Counted from the stretch's first letter, positions 14,196 to 27,100 are shown. The stretch is DNA of 64,000 nt from Spinacia oleracea (GCF_020520425.1 NC_079490.1:682001-746000), one strand, 5' to 3'. Translations and numbers: made by a program. Notes: generated by a model not told the origin, from the sequence alone.

Positions 14196-14530
14196 TGCGC
14201 GACCCTGGAATTAAGAGATGTTAACTGTATGATTCTAATGCGATAAATATTGATCAATTTATCAAAGTAAGCTCCTTTGGAGTGGATCATCACCACCTGA
14301 AATCGATTTGCAAGACTCATTACTCCAATATTTGATCCACCTCTATTTCACTTGAACCAAACACAGAAAGATTAAAGGGAGTATTAATTAGTATCAGATA
14401 CATACCAGGAACAAAACTGCAAACTTGTGACTTGTTATTCAAAGAATTAACCTTTCCTAAATTATAAATTAGTAATCCACAACAGTAGCTTGGATATATA
14501 TGTAGGCTTGTTCACTCAAACACATAATAA

Positions 14531-17500
14531 TCAAGGTTCAGTATTAGGCAGCTTGCTTAAAACAGTGTGCTCTGGTTTATGTTCACATTCAAAATCTAAA
14601 TGGACGAATGCTCGTTCGACTTCAGGGAGTTTCTCTAGCTTAATCTGTAGTGTCTCTCCGATTGCATGTGCTTCTTTCAAAGGAATATCCTCGGGAAGTT
14701 CAATGTCAACCTAAATTCAGCAAAACCGGGAAAATATCCTGATTAGTTTTTTTTTTTTTAATAAGTAAGAAGAAGGGACCCTACTGAACCAACACCTAGC
14801 ACGGGTTAGCTAGCCCAGTTACGCAGGTCTTCGCTTGAGCCAGTCCCAAGCATTTCACAGCTGATGGGGCTCGACCCTGTGACCTCCAAGTCACAAGGAG
14901 TCGTAAATTATAGAGAGATTACAGTACAAATATCTGAAAATTGATCTTACCTCCACAAAGTAAAGCACGCCAAAAGTGTAAGCACGGACAGTGTCAATAC
15001 GCTTAACTTTAGGGTGCCTTATAACTAGGTATGTGAACTTTTGCAAGACTTCAGGAGGTGCTGTCTGTCCTATTAGTGAAACTGCAGAAGAAATTTACAT
15101 TAATTGGATTATAATGCAGCAAGAAGTAGTACAGTTATAACTGTCAGTATAGATTAAAAGACATGATTAACAAGCCAGCTCAAGCTTAGGGTCGCTTGGC
15201 TCTGCCCATAACACTAACAACGGAGCTCAGCTTTTTCGAATTCAGCTAAGCTTTAAACTACATTCGTTTCTTGTAGAGGTGATCAAAATTCGGGCCGGAC
15301 CGGGCTTGGCTTTAACACAAAAATTAATGCCCACACCCATAAATTTGGTGCGGGGTTTTCGGGCCAAGCTCGGGTTTTGGTCTAAAAATGCGTATTTGAG
15401 GAATTGAGGTTCCCACCAAACCCACACTTTTTTCGGGCAGGATCGGTTCAGGCCAGCGGGCAGGGCTATTGTTGATCAGGTCTAGTTTCTTGCATACGAG
15501 ATCTAACTGGCTGAGGAGGATAATGCTGCAAGTTGTATCTCGCATGCAGCAGATCCCTTTTTCCCATTATCAACCATTTTGTCATTTATGTATGCTTCTA
15601 CCTTACTGATGAAAAGTTTGTTCCAAGAAACATTATAGAAAATGAAACAGAAACGAAAACAACAGTACTAATATGGACTGAAAGGAAAACTCGAAGCTAG
15701 AAGCTACCTGCATTCTCTAAAACAGTTCCTGACCAATTTGCAATTGTATATATTGCAAGGAGAATAGCGCCAGCAGGGTCTATCCACCAGAAAAACTTGT
15801 CACCAAGAATTGCAGCAACTAAACCAACCACATTTGTAACCACATCAAAGTAGTGATCCTATGCATATGAGGGGAAAAAAAAGGTTATTTATTAAGTGGC
15901 AAAATTCAGCGCCAACTGAATGGAAACAGAATATAAATATGACTATAAAGAACATGTACCATTTTCTGTTTTTTGTATTATGTATCATATTTTTCTGTAT
16001 TTTACCTGAGAATAACCTACTGCTATAAAGAATAAACAAGAAAATACTGAGTATTCAGTATTCACTAAGGCGTAGCTTAGCATGTTTTCTGTATATCAAT
16101 AGACTGATCCTTCATTCAAAGACATCAACAATCCAAAATTTAGAGGTGATCAAAATTCGGGTCGGGTCGGGCTTTAACACAAAAAAATCATGCCCAAACC
16201 CATAAATTTGGTGTGGGTTTTCCGGGCCGAAATGTGTTTTTTCAGGGATTTCTCGGGCCGGGTTCAGGATTTGGTCTAAAAATGCGTATTTTGGGGTTGC
16301 CCAAACCCGTACTTTTTCGGGTCAGTGGGCCGGGCCATGGATGATCAGGTCTACCAAAATTAAGAGTATTACGAGCCAGACAAAGGCAAAAATATAAATA
16401 CAATACATAATACAAAAAACAGAAAATGGTTGATATCCTTCATTCATTTTTCGTGTGTATAACGAGCCAGACAAAGGCAAAAATATAAATATGATTATAA
16501 AGAGCATGTACCTTGGCATAAGCACGGACAATTTCATTTCCAGAGCTTCTGCAGTAAAGGAACAAGACAAGTTTTACAACTGTAGCTGATATCATGATCG
16601 CGCAGAGCCAAATATATTGTTCAGATGTCATTTTATCAGCACCTTCATTCTTGATTAGTTGTTCAACAGCCTGTATGAGAACTTGAAATCCTGGAATGCA
16701 ATGTTAAAGCTTGGTGACTTCATTCGTCTCTTCCGAACTAAGGCGCTGTTTGGTATGGCGTAAAACATTTTCAGAGAAAAATGATTTTTCATGGAAAACA
16801 ATTTCCAAAGAAAAACACAATTTCAAAGTAGTTTTCCTTTGTTTGGTTCCTTACAAGAGAATTAATAGGAAAAAAAAAAGGAAAATGGAAGAAAAATGGT
16901 GAAGATTGATGGGAAAAAGGAAGAGGGACGTAAGGAGAACAAAGTGGACAAGTGGTTTCCCTTCCTTTCAAGTGGAAAATGTTTTTCCACCTTTGAGGGA
17001 GTTATGGAAAATTGTTTTCCATCCATTGCCATACCAAACAATGTAAAATTGATTGAAAAGAGGAAAATCATTTTCCATGAAAACGTTTTACACCAAACCA
17101 AACGGAGCCCAATCAGCAATTGGTCTGAACTCTGAAGGGTGAAATGGTCAAACACGTACCTAAGGTAGCCATGATAGCAGCAAAAATGATGATTCCTACT
17201 GGCTGGACTCTTAGTTTCCCAATAGGGTACTTGTAGATATTGATGTTTTTCATTGAAAGATGAGTAAACCAAAGTATACCACCAGCCATAAGGTCAAGCA
17301 AAGAATCCAACGTCGATGCAGCAATGGCTAATGATCCAGTCATTACGGTAGCATAAATCTAAGCAAAAACCAGAGACTAGTTCAGGACACAATTAAACAC
17401 TTAAAACCATCTTCTGTTTTGTATTATGTATCATGTTTTTCTGTATTTTACCTGATAATAATCTACTGCTACAAAGAGTAAACAAGAAAGTACTGAGTTT

Positions 17501-19670
17501 TCAGTATTCACTAAGGCGTAGCTTAGCATGTTTTCTGTATATCAAGTCTTAAAATCAAGCAAAAACCAGAGACTAGTTCAGGGCATAAATAAACAATTAA
17601 CACCATCTTCTTTTTTGTAATTATGTGTCATATTTTTCTGTATTTACCTGATAATAACCTACTGTTATAAGCATAAACAAGAAAGTACTGAGTTTTCAGT
17701 ATTCACTAAGGTGTGTAGCTTAGCATGTTTTCTGTATATCAATAGATTGATCCTTCATTCAAAGACATCAATAATCCAAAATTGAGAGAACTAATTAGAT
17801 ACTTAGATTCATCACAAAGCATAGGATAGAACTAATTGAAGCAGAAACAAGTCTTAGCATAGCTTAACTAGAGACTACTACTAGTTCAGGACATAATTTA
17901 AACACTTAAAACCATCTTCTGTTTTGTATTATGTATCATATTTTTCCATATTTTACCTGATATTCTGATAATAATCTACTGCTATGAAGAATAAACAAGA
18001 AAGTACTGAGTATTCAGTATTCACTAAGGCGTAGCTTAGCATGTTTTCTGTATATCAATAGATTGATCCTTCATTCAAAAACATCAGTAATCCAAAATTG
18101 AGAGTATTAATTAGATACTTAGATTCATCACAAAGCATAGGATAGAACTAATTGAAGCAGAAACAAGTCTTAGCATAGCTTAATCGCGTTACCTTGAATG
18201 CCAAAAGCACAACATTAGCGTAATTTGAGATCCTCATTGCTCGTTCGTGTTGAGCTTGTTCATCATCATCCTCTTCCGGTGAACCTGATTGGACTACATG
18301 ATCAACCTCCTCAAATGATTTCAAGGTAGAAAATTGTCTTTCATAGTACTCCTTTTCTCCTGAGTGAGAACAACATAGCCGATCAACCAAAGAACAACAA
18401 TCAGAAACCAAAGATGCATAACATCATCCTCAATCAAAACCATAACTAACAAATTTTGATGTGCACATAAATAGGTCAATCATCCAATTCAATTAATTTC
18501 GGATTTCCATCTTCGAAAGTCAGTGTTCCATCTTTTAACCTTGCAAAAATGTTGTATTGCATATCATTGAAAGATGAAACAATTCAATTAAGCTTAGATT
18601 ATGAAATGGCAATTGAAGGGGAAAAACCCCACTACCATAATGTGATCAAACAAAGAACAAGCTCAAATTGGCATATCCCACTAAAATAATGTGATCAAAC
18701 AAAGAACAAGCTCAAATTGGCATATCCCACTTAAATAATGTGATTCAAAAAAGAACAAGCTACAAATCATTGAAACCATCCAATTAAGTTCAGATTACAA
18801 TAACATGGAAATTAATTGAAGGGGAAAACTCCACACAAAACAAAGAACAAGCTCAAATTGGCATATCCAACGAAAATAATGTGATCAAACAAAGAACAAG
18901 CTCAAATTGGCATATCCCACTAAAATAATGTGATCAAATAAAGAACAAGCTCAAATTGGCATATCCCACTAAAATAATGTGATTGAACAAAGAACAAGCT
19001 CAAATTGGCATATCCCACTAAAATAATGTGATCAAACAAAGAACAAGCTCAAATTGTCATATCCCAATAAAGAAAATTGAGCTTCAATAGTTACAAGTTC
19101 ATAATCATTCAATGTCATTTTTCGTGTGTATAGAGTGAGCCACGCAAAGGCAAAAATGTAGACGGGATTCAATACCACGTGTATTGTGTACACCAAAGTT
19201 AATAGGTACACCATATCCACATAATAATTCAATGTCACCCAAATAGCAATAAAAAGAATATCTCCTTTCCACTAAAGACTAGCACAAAAGCAACACAAAT
19301 TAATTGCAATAAAAATGAAACAAAAAAGCTTCACTTTAGCAAGAATTTAAGCCCCTTTTTCTGACAAACTTTTATGATATAATCAACAAATTAATTAACA
19401 AAGGACATAATTTAATCAAACTGGAAATAATATAACATTTGAAAAAATGAAACCTTGAGTTAAACTATGAGTTTTAGAGAAATTAACATCATAGCGAGAC
19501 TCATCATCAACCCCAGAACGAAGCTTATCAGGCAACCTGGATATGAAATCGTCTCTCAACGAGTTAACCGAGTTACGTCGGTGCAGCAGTTGTTGACGGT
19601 CGTTTTGACTCAGTCTCCGGCGAGGGCTCCCCAGTAATGGCGAGTCTTGTTCAGATGAATTTGGCTCCAT
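14531..19670 (-). CDS. Metal tolerance protein of the MTP9/MTP10 type (Mn-CDF cation efflux transporter)
   Basis: A 407-residue cation diffusion facilitator of the plant manganese group, a membrane H+/metal antiporter. The minus-strand exons are 19670-19454, 18359-18193, 17358-17160, 16690-16512, 15858-15708, 15081-14951 and 14710-14531. All phases agree and the last exon ends in TGA. Residues 1-75 are a Ser/Arg-rich cytosolic N-terminus. The metal-site motifs DxxxD occur twice: DSLLD at 146-150 (TM2) and DHYFD at 255-259 (TM5). Family blocks include [25 protein letters not shown] and [19 protein letters not shown], with [14 protein letters not shown] in the cytosolic C-terminal domain. The introns hold two hAT MITEs, one larger MITE and several tandem repeats, yet the coding frame is intact. 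MTP8 or MTP11 are less likely from the KLRVQPVGI wording. Confidence 0.92.
14741..14905 (-). mobile_element. SINE-like tRNA-derived retroposon fragment in the last MTP intron
   Basis: On the minus strand a tRNA B-box-like motif, GGTCACAGGGTCGAGCCCC, is followed by about 120 bp ending in an A-run (seen as T13 near 14747-14759 on the plus strand). No clear A box or target duplication is seen, so the copy is probably 5'-truncated. It lies between the sixth and seventh coding exons of the MTP gene. Confidence 0.5.
15274..15484. mobile_element. hAT-type MITE, copy 1, 211 bp (MTP intron)
   Basis: The ends are TAGAGGTGATCAAAATTCGG and GATCAGGTCTA, forming a short inverted repeat TAGA(G/C)(G/C)TGATCA. 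Perfect 8-bp target duplications GTTTCTTG lie at 15266-15273 and 15485-15492. The interior is rich in CGGGCCGG / TTTCGGGCC motifs. It is a sister of the element at 16141-16353 in the neighbouring intron. Confidence 0.88.
15957..16132. repeat. MTP intronic repeat, member 1
   Basis: This starts with ATTTTCTGTTTTTTGTATTA, runs through AAGGCGTAGCTTAGCATG, and ends in AGACTGATCCTTCATTCAAA and GACATCAACAATCC. Three further members lie in tandem in another intron of the same gene (17403-18110). One or more may have been spread by intragenic duplication. Confidence 0.7.
16141..16353. mobile_element. hAT-type MITE, copy 2, 213 bp (MTP intron)
   Basis: It has the same ends as copy 1 (TAGAGGTGATCAAAATTCGG and GATCAGGTCTA), with perfect 8-bp target duplications CCAAAATT at 16133-16140 and 16354-16361. 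It lies in the same orientation as copy 1 and inserted at the edge of an intronic repeat. The following 16365-16500 contains two copies of ACGAGCCAGACAAAGGCAAA (16372 and 16461), with a related piece near 19134. Confidence 0.88.
16741..17111. mobile_element. MITE with long inverted ends in an MTP intron
   Basis: The left end GGCGCTGTTTGGTATGGCGT pairs with GGGCTCCGTTTGGTTTGGTG (reverse complement of the right end). Complementarity continues inward through GTAAAAC.TTTTC and ATGATTTTTCATGGAAAAC / GAAAATCATTTTCCATG. It is about 370 bp. The Harbinger-like GGxxCTGTTTGG terminus suggests that superfamily, but no clean TWA duplication is visible. Confidence 0.65.
17395..18175. repeat. Tandem repeat in MTP intron 2, three copies of variable length
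   Basis: Copies start near 17403, 17599 and 17908 with ACCATCTTCT.TTTTGTA. Each carries the cores AAGTACTGAGT and AGCTTAGCATGTTTTCTGTA. The second and third also share the extension AATAGATTGATCCTTCATTC, TTAGATACTTAGATTCATCA and AATTGAAGCAGAAACAAGTC. The last copy abuts the splice donor of the second coding exon (18193). Confidence 0.8.
18630..19070. repeat. Minisatellite of about 49 bp in MTP intron 1
   Basis: About eight copies share AACAAAGAACAAGCTCAAAT, then TGGCATATCCCACTAAAATA and ATGTGATCA. Regular copies occupy about 18850-19070 and more diverged or interrupted ones 18635-18850. No protein coding is supported. Confidence 0.85.
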
Positions 19671-20811
19671 TTTTCAGACGACCCCACAAAAAAAAATACT
19701 GTAGCTGGGATTTGATCTTTAAAACTGAATTTTAAGGCCAAAATTGTTGTTTGTTTTGGACAGGTGGGCCCAATAATACAAGAAGTGATGGGGTTTTTCT
19801 GGTGATCTGTGATAACAATGGCTGTTTAAATCTGTGATTAGGGTGATAATCAATTTGCTTTTATAGTATTAATACATTGACTTGAAATTATAAGCATCAA
19901 ATCTTTAGTGTACACATAATTTTGACGGAACTTGATTTGAATTAAAAAAATCAGTAGCTCGTTCTTCGTTGCGAAAAAATGAAAAATACACATTTATGGA
20001 CCAAATAGATTTTAAGTATTGTTTTTGGGAATGATTTGGTGAAGCATGCTGTCCAAAGTCAAAACCTTAGGTCCAAATCCAACCTATTAAAATAGTTATC
20101 AAAAAAATATATTCAAAGTCAAATTTGAGATTGATTAATTTAGTGTATAATTTACGACATATTACCTTATGGACATGTTTGGCAGTAGCGTTTAAGGTAG
20201 TGGATATCGTTTTCACCTACTCAATATGCTATAATGTAACAATTAAGGTAGAAGTTAGCAATAGAACTAACGGTTGAGTAGCTTTTCTCAAACATTAATA
20301 TATCAGCGTTCAAAGATAACATATAGCTTTTAATAGAACTATAGGTTTAAACATAATATATAGCTTTAGAAGCGTCTTTCTTATACCAAATGTCTCATAG
20401 AATCAGCTACTCTAGAGGATGGTATGAAGCGCTCCACTAGCCCCAATGAGAATTCATCTTTTAATTGCACATCGTTGCCTGTTCTTTTTGGACTACCTAT
20501 TAGCTTTAGTTGGCGGTGTGACGAGTTATGAGAGATTAACCCTTTGGATATTGAATGACGATTCAAACCAATTTATAAATCGAGCGAGGTACCTTTGCGC
20601 GCAAGGATGTGGTGGTGAACCTCTCATTCAAATTGGACTTCATAAAGCATTTGCTAACCACAAATATCGATCAAAAGCTATTAAAAATGAAGGGTCATAA
20701 AACTAAATTTCGATGATTTTACATATAAAGCCAACTTCTTACAAAAAAAGTTACACTTACTAATTACATAGTTATATAATGTATGATCAAACCATTATTA
20801 GAAAGCATAAT
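19671..20811. other. Divergent intergenic region between the MTP gene and the synthetase gene
   Basis: This should hold the minus-strand MTP promoter. I see no certain TATA box. At 20165-20399 the ends GGACATGTTTGGCAGTAGCG and GAGACATTTGGTATAAG (reverse complement) suggest a decayed MITE. A weak frame at 20446-20700 has no recognised relatives. Nothing else is supported. Confidence 0.4.
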
Positions 20812-21380
20812 ACGCTGGAAAGCTCCACCTTACTCATGGTTTGCCTTGAACACAGATGGGGCTGCTCGAGGTAGTCCAGGACCTGCTAGTGGAGGAGGGC
20901 TAATAAGGGACGATTATGGTGTCCTACATTATGCTTTCACAGCTAACTTTGGGTCATGCATTGCATTTAAAGCTGAACTAAAAGCTCTAGAAATAGGTCT
21001 TGATCTAGCACTACGAATGGGAGTGCAAAAACTCATGGTTCAGTTGGATAACCAGGCTGCAATTCAAGCTTTATAAAAACTCTGAACCATACGGGGGTGA
21101 TTGTGTTCACATTGTTAATAATTATCGTACCATGATAAACAACAACAATTGGGAGGTTTCCTTTTTTCATGTGTATCGGGAAGGTAATAGAGCGGCGGAC
21201 TGGCTTGCTAATGTTGGTGTTTATCAAACAACAAAGATAGAGATGATTCAAGTACCACCATTGGAGCTTGGGAGGATCCTTCATGAAGACATTATAGGAG
21301 TGGCGTGGCCACGTTTTATTTATAATACTTAGTTTCTTTCTTTTGTTGGGGCTTGCCCCTCATTTGCATAAAAAAAAAAA
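20812..21380 (+). mobile_element. 5'-truncated LINE copy carrying an RNase H domain and poly(A) tail
   Basis: The translation begins RWKAPPYSWFALNTDGAARG, the classic RNase H start of plant L1-like elements, with catalytic Asp in NTDGA, Glu in FKAELKALEIG and Asp in VQLDNQAA. After a stop at about 21075 the domain continues in another frame as FFHVYREGNRAADWLANVGV. The element ends in an A-run (21370-21380). A matching 10-bp flank AAAGCATAAT (20802-20811 and 21378-21387) is a probable target duplication. The frame break and 5' truncation make it a dead copy. Confidence 0.8.
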
Positions 21381-21828
21381 GCATAATTACTTCACTAATT
21401 AAAAGTTACATTTTATAATTGTAAATGAGTGAAAATAACTATGCTTTCTAATAAAAAAAATTATACTCCGTACTGTCTAATTAAATAGTTACACTTTGTC
21501 ATCATATAATTATACGAATTAATTTGTGTTAACGACATCAACAATTTTAAGCATATGATATGACACCTATCCATTAGAAAAAAATCCAAACAATAATTTC
21601 ATACCCATGCTTCATGATTGAAAGTCATGAAAAGTTTCCACCTCACATTTGCACATAGGAATTGATAGGATAAAGAACACACACATGACACATCACTTAA
21701 ATAATTTCCATGTCCAAATAATTGCAAAATACTTTAATAATTCTACAAACTTTGAATCAAAAGAATATACGAATACTCAAAAAGTAAGAATCACCAACAA
21801 CAAACATTCTATTGGATTAACCAAAAAA

Positions 21829-24093
21829 ATGGGAGGTTCATCGAAAACGGTGAGGAAGTTAGAGGTGGCGACACCGGTACCGGCGGACATTGACATAGCA
21901 AATGCGGTGGAGCCGCTTCATATCGCTGATATTGCCGCCGATCTCAATCTCTCTCCTCGTCACTACGACCTTTATGGCAAATACAAGGCCAAGGTTTTTT
22001 CTTTTCTCTCACTCTCCTTTGACTTTTTAATTGACTCGCTTATCCACTTCACTTTACTGTCACTTTGAGTATCGAAAATGATTGAATTATTGATCCTTAT
22101 TTGATTGATTGATTATGCTGAGGAATTTGATTAATTGATTGCAAATTTTTAAGGGTTCATTTCGCTTTTCCCCCAAGAGTTTTGGTATTAAATTACTATA
22201 AATTAGTATTTATTTGTATTTTGTGCTTTGATTCTTGATTAATGTGTGTCTAATTTAGTACTAATTCAATTTTTTGTCATGTTGAGATTCGGACTTTAGG
22301 GTAGTGTGACTTGCTACTTTTTTTTCAATTCAATGGTTAAAGTGGTATTTTCCTTGATTCCCTTAACTGCATACATGTTGCACTTTTGGGTGGCAATTTG
22401 CAATTTTGCTCAATCAACTCAACTATCTTTGTTTATGCATTATTCTTTTCCAGGTTTAGTAATCTTTCCCATTAAAGATACTATAGGCTTTTAGTTTTGG
22501 TTCCTGATTCGCTTCCAGTTATAGCAATGTTTTTATTTGATGTGGGTGTTGTTGTTAGTTTGTTACTTTTGGATGGCAATTTGCAATTTTTCTCAATGAA
22601 CCTCATCTTAATTTATGCATGTTCCTTTCCAAGTTTAATAACCTTTCTCATTTGAGATACTATAGGCTTTCAGTCTCGGTTCCTGATTCGCTTCCACTTA
22701 TATCAATGTTTTTATTTGATGTGGCTGTTGTTTGTTACTTATCGATGGCAATTTGCAATTTTAATCAATCACCCCATCTTAATTTATGCATTGTTCTTTT
22801 CCAAGTTTTGTAATCTTTCTCATTAAAGATACTTTAGACTTTTAGTTTTGGTTGTTGATTCACGTCCACTTATAGCAAGGGTTTTATTTGATGTGGGTGT
22901 TGTTGCTTTTTTGGACACCTTAATTAGTTGATTGTATGCGATATAGGTTTTGCTGTCTGTGTTGGATGAAGTTCAAGAAACCCAGGATGGATATTACGTC
23001 GTGGTTGGTGGAATTACTCCTACTCCTCTCGGGGAAGGCAAATCTACCACCACTGTTGGTCTTTGTCAAGCCTTGGGAGCTTTCCTTGATAAGAAGGTAA
23101 CTAAGTTTGTTTTAAGTTAAAAGTGATGTTTTATATACTCAAGTTGTATGTAACATTATTTCTTGTTTTATTTCGGTAAGAAATGATATTTAGCTAGTTT
23201 ATTACTCCCTCTATAGGCGGAAACAAGGGGGCTGGGTGTGGGTGGCCGCCCCCCAACTATTTAAAAACAAACTTATATATAGTATTAAATACCAAAATAT
23301 ATCACTAAGTACTCCTTTATACTACAATATATCAATGCCCTTTTTTTTTTTCTCGCCCCCAAACATTAAATTCCTAGCTCCGCCATTGATTCCTCCCATT
23401 CCTATATACACGTGTTTTTTGAGGTTATGCTCACAAAATTTAAGGAGTATTTATTTGTGGCATTGGTATACAAAACCGTCAAGTTATTTTGCATGATTAG
23501 TTAAAATTGTCAAGTAAAAGTGTATTGCTACTTTTTGAAATATGGAATAGAGAAGGTTAATTAAGTAGTCAAATATTATGGTATGGAGGGGGTATTACTT
23601 TGGTGTTTTGTAGTCTTATGCATTGTGTGTGTTGTAATGTTCTTGTAACTCCTCTGATGTACTCCATAACTAAAATATTTGAATATACCGGTTAGGTCAA
23701 GTCCTTATTTCACGAGCATACGCCATGGCTTAGTTGTCTGGTGCTTGCAAGTTTGGCTATTATATGGTCGGTAGAAAATAATGGGTACATTAAGGGGATT
23801 GGCAAGTATGTAAAGTTTGAACATGAGATGAAAAGGATTCGAAAGTTTATTCGTCTCTACATTTCAATATTTCTGTAATTAGATGCTGTTAGTCATCAGA
23901 AACTTCACAAAACTATTAGTATTATGAGATTGAACTTTCCTCTAGACACTTGCTGTGTGGATTTAATGGAATACTGATTCACGAGGGTGGTAAAATATTC
24001 ATTTTAGTAAAATGACGCAAAGTAAAATAAGTTGTTTATTGAGCCAACAAATATTCCTGTTTTATTGGATTAGTAAGTGGACTTTACCTCTTT

Positions 24094-24129
<36 letters not shown>

Positions 24130-27100
24130 CCCGATAGCAATGCAAATAACAAACTAAACAACCAGCCCTCGTCGAACTTTAGAGGCAAGATCATGGGCAG
24201 GTTTAACAGTTAACCTACTAGCTTTAATACAAACAACATAGTCAAATGTGATTGCGTATTGCGGTATTCCGAATTTCCTTGACAATGTGCGAGATTCTGA
24301 AATCAGCCTTGGATTCCCAATTGCTAGAATTGCTTCATGACAATCTGATTTGATGATGATATTGGGAGACACCCCCATCGCTTCCTTTAGACCATGGAGA
24401 ATGGCCAAGCCTTTCACCCGAAGAGGAGTCTCTGCAAATTCTTCTACCCCGTTCTATGCAATCATTCTCTGCCCGCTCTCCTTTCCAAGCCATGACAACA
24501 CTCTATTCCTTTGAGATTCTCTTTTCGAATTGCTTCCAAGCTGCATCTACCACAATCGAAACAAAATCCAAAGAGTTCGGCCTTCAAAAACACAACCCAT
24601 ATAACCTTTTATTTTCACAGCGACACATGGTCGTGTGTGATCCTCTACTTGGTGGTCTGCCATACACCCGAAGCAACGTTCCTGCCATTTGTTGTCAACA
24701 ACATGATTCAACTGGCGAACAACTTTTTTTTCCTAAATACCACTTTGTTCCTATATAAACAAGGAGCCCACAAAGTCGAGATAAGCTCAAGTGCTCTCAC
24801 ATCTTCCTTTTCTTATCTTGATTAAACAAGAGAAATAGGAAATTTATAACCCATGTACCAATAATGACTTAATGAGCATTAACATAGAAGTAATCACAAT
24901 AGCAAGCCCTCACGGCCTCTAAGTATGTGCACTAATTGAGCCGTCCCTAACGATGTGCTCGGCCGATTCTTGCACATTATTACACAACAAACACACATTC
25001 TCCATGCACCTTCTTAAATTGCATCTAGTAGGAAGAGCGTATTTAATGATTTTCCAACAGAATAATTTCCACTTCAGGAAATATTTCTTCTTATAAAATT
25101 GCTTCCGAAAATTCGGGATAACAATCGGAACCCAATGTGGCTAATTAAGATGCCAATAAGCAAACTGTCCAACGTATTCAACGGTTATATAAGGAATTTT
25201 GGGACCATAAAACCCAATAGTTGGACAATTAAAGGCTCGGAATTACCTTGATTCATCAAAATGAGTTTTGAATGAAATCAACTAATATGTCATTTAAGAG
25301 CCAAAGTAGATGGTTCTAACCACCTAATATGTCTCTCGGAGCCCCGTGAGGTATATGGGAAACATCTGGACCTCTAACCTTTCGGGGTCCGAAAAAGTGC
25401 AAATTGTCTAAAAGTAATGGATAATCCATCGTTTTTGACCAAATTTGGAGTTTCCAGGACCCGGTTTCCGAAACTCGCAAGATTTTGGGGAATGTATCAA
25501 GCGGTTATATAAGGAATTTTGGGACCATAATACAAAATAGTTGGATATTTAAAAGATTGAAATTACCTCGATTCATCAAAATGGGTTTTGTGAGAAATCA
25601 ACCAAATATCATTTAAGAGCCAAAGTAGATGGTTCTAACCACCTAATATGTCTCTCGGGACCTCGTGGGGTATATGAGAAGCATCTAGATTCTAGACTGA
25701 GATGAACTCAGTACCTACCTACACACACTACAGCAAACACAACAACACACACAAATAGAGGAAGGATGATTGTTGATTGATATAAAGCAAAAAAATAGAG
25801 AACGTTCAAGAGGTTCTCTTCTCTCAAAGAATTCCACACTATACTCTGAAGATGATTCTAATGTTTCTTCCCTCCCCCTTTTAATTACGAACTTTACTAG
25901 CAGACAAATGTAATTAACCAAAAAGTACAAGGACAACAAAAGTGGCGGTAATATGACAACATTCTTTAATTGCTCTTAACCGTTGCCACCACTATGTTGG
26001 GTGTTGGTTGCTACTGCTGTTTTTCTGCTAAAGTTGTTGTTGCTGCTTTCTCGTCTGCTTGTTCGTTGTGTTTCCTCCTTCTTGCATATATACGGATCAA
26101 GGGTGTGGCATAGGTGAGTTCATTGTAATACCCCGCCCCCCAAAACGCACCTTGTCCTCAAGGTGGAAGGTTGGAAAGCGTTCCTTGATCATGCATGCAC
26201 CTCCTTAAATTGCATCTAGTAGGAAGAGCGCATTTACTGATTTTCCAATAGAATAATTTTCACTTTGGGAAATATTTCTTCTTACAAATTTTCTTCCGAA
26301 ACTTCGGGTTATAAATCAGAACCCAATGTGGCTAATTAAGATGCCAATAAGAGGACTCTGTACAATAATGGCCCAATTTCTTTCGGGCACCGATACCCAT
26401 CCTTTTGATTTTCCTATGGTTTTTTTGTTAACTCCCCCTAATGATGGTCATATCCCATTGTTTCGTGTGGTTACAAGATCAACAACCCACTTGATGTTGC
26501 CCTATACCGATGTAAGGATGCTTAAGCTTAACCAAATTGTCTCCCTCCCACACTTCATCGCAAATATTTGTAGACTTACCATAACTAATATCCCTTCTAA
26601 ACCCCCCTTTCAAGTGTACTATACCCTTACAAAATTTTCTAGCTTCACACGAAACTTAATCAATCTAACGATTACCACAACCAACGTATTCAACGGTTAT
26701 ATAAGGAATTTTGGGATCATAGAACCCAATAGTTGGACAACTAAAGGCTCAGAATTACCTTGATTCAACAAAATGGGTTTTGAATGAAATCAGCTAATAT
26801 GTCATTTAAGAGCCGAAGTAGATGGTTCTAACCACCTAATATGTCTCTCGGAGCCCCGTGGGGTATATGGGAAGCAATTGGACCTCTAACCTTTTGGGGT
26901 ACGAAAAAGTGCAAATTGTCTAAAAGTGATGGATAATCCATCATTTTTGACTAAATTTGGTGATTCCGGGACCCAGTTTCCGAAACTTGCAAGATTTTGG
27001 GGAATGTATCAAGCGGTTATATGAGGAATTTTGGGACCATAATACCAAATAGTTGGATATTTAAAGGATTGAAATTACCTTGATTCATCAAAATGGGTTT

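Noticed and set aside
16862-17272. 136-codon minus-strand frame overlapping an MTP exon and a MITE
   Set aside because: It is out of frame with the MTP exon and runs into the AT-rich MITE. The MTP reading is supported by family sequence and splice sites.
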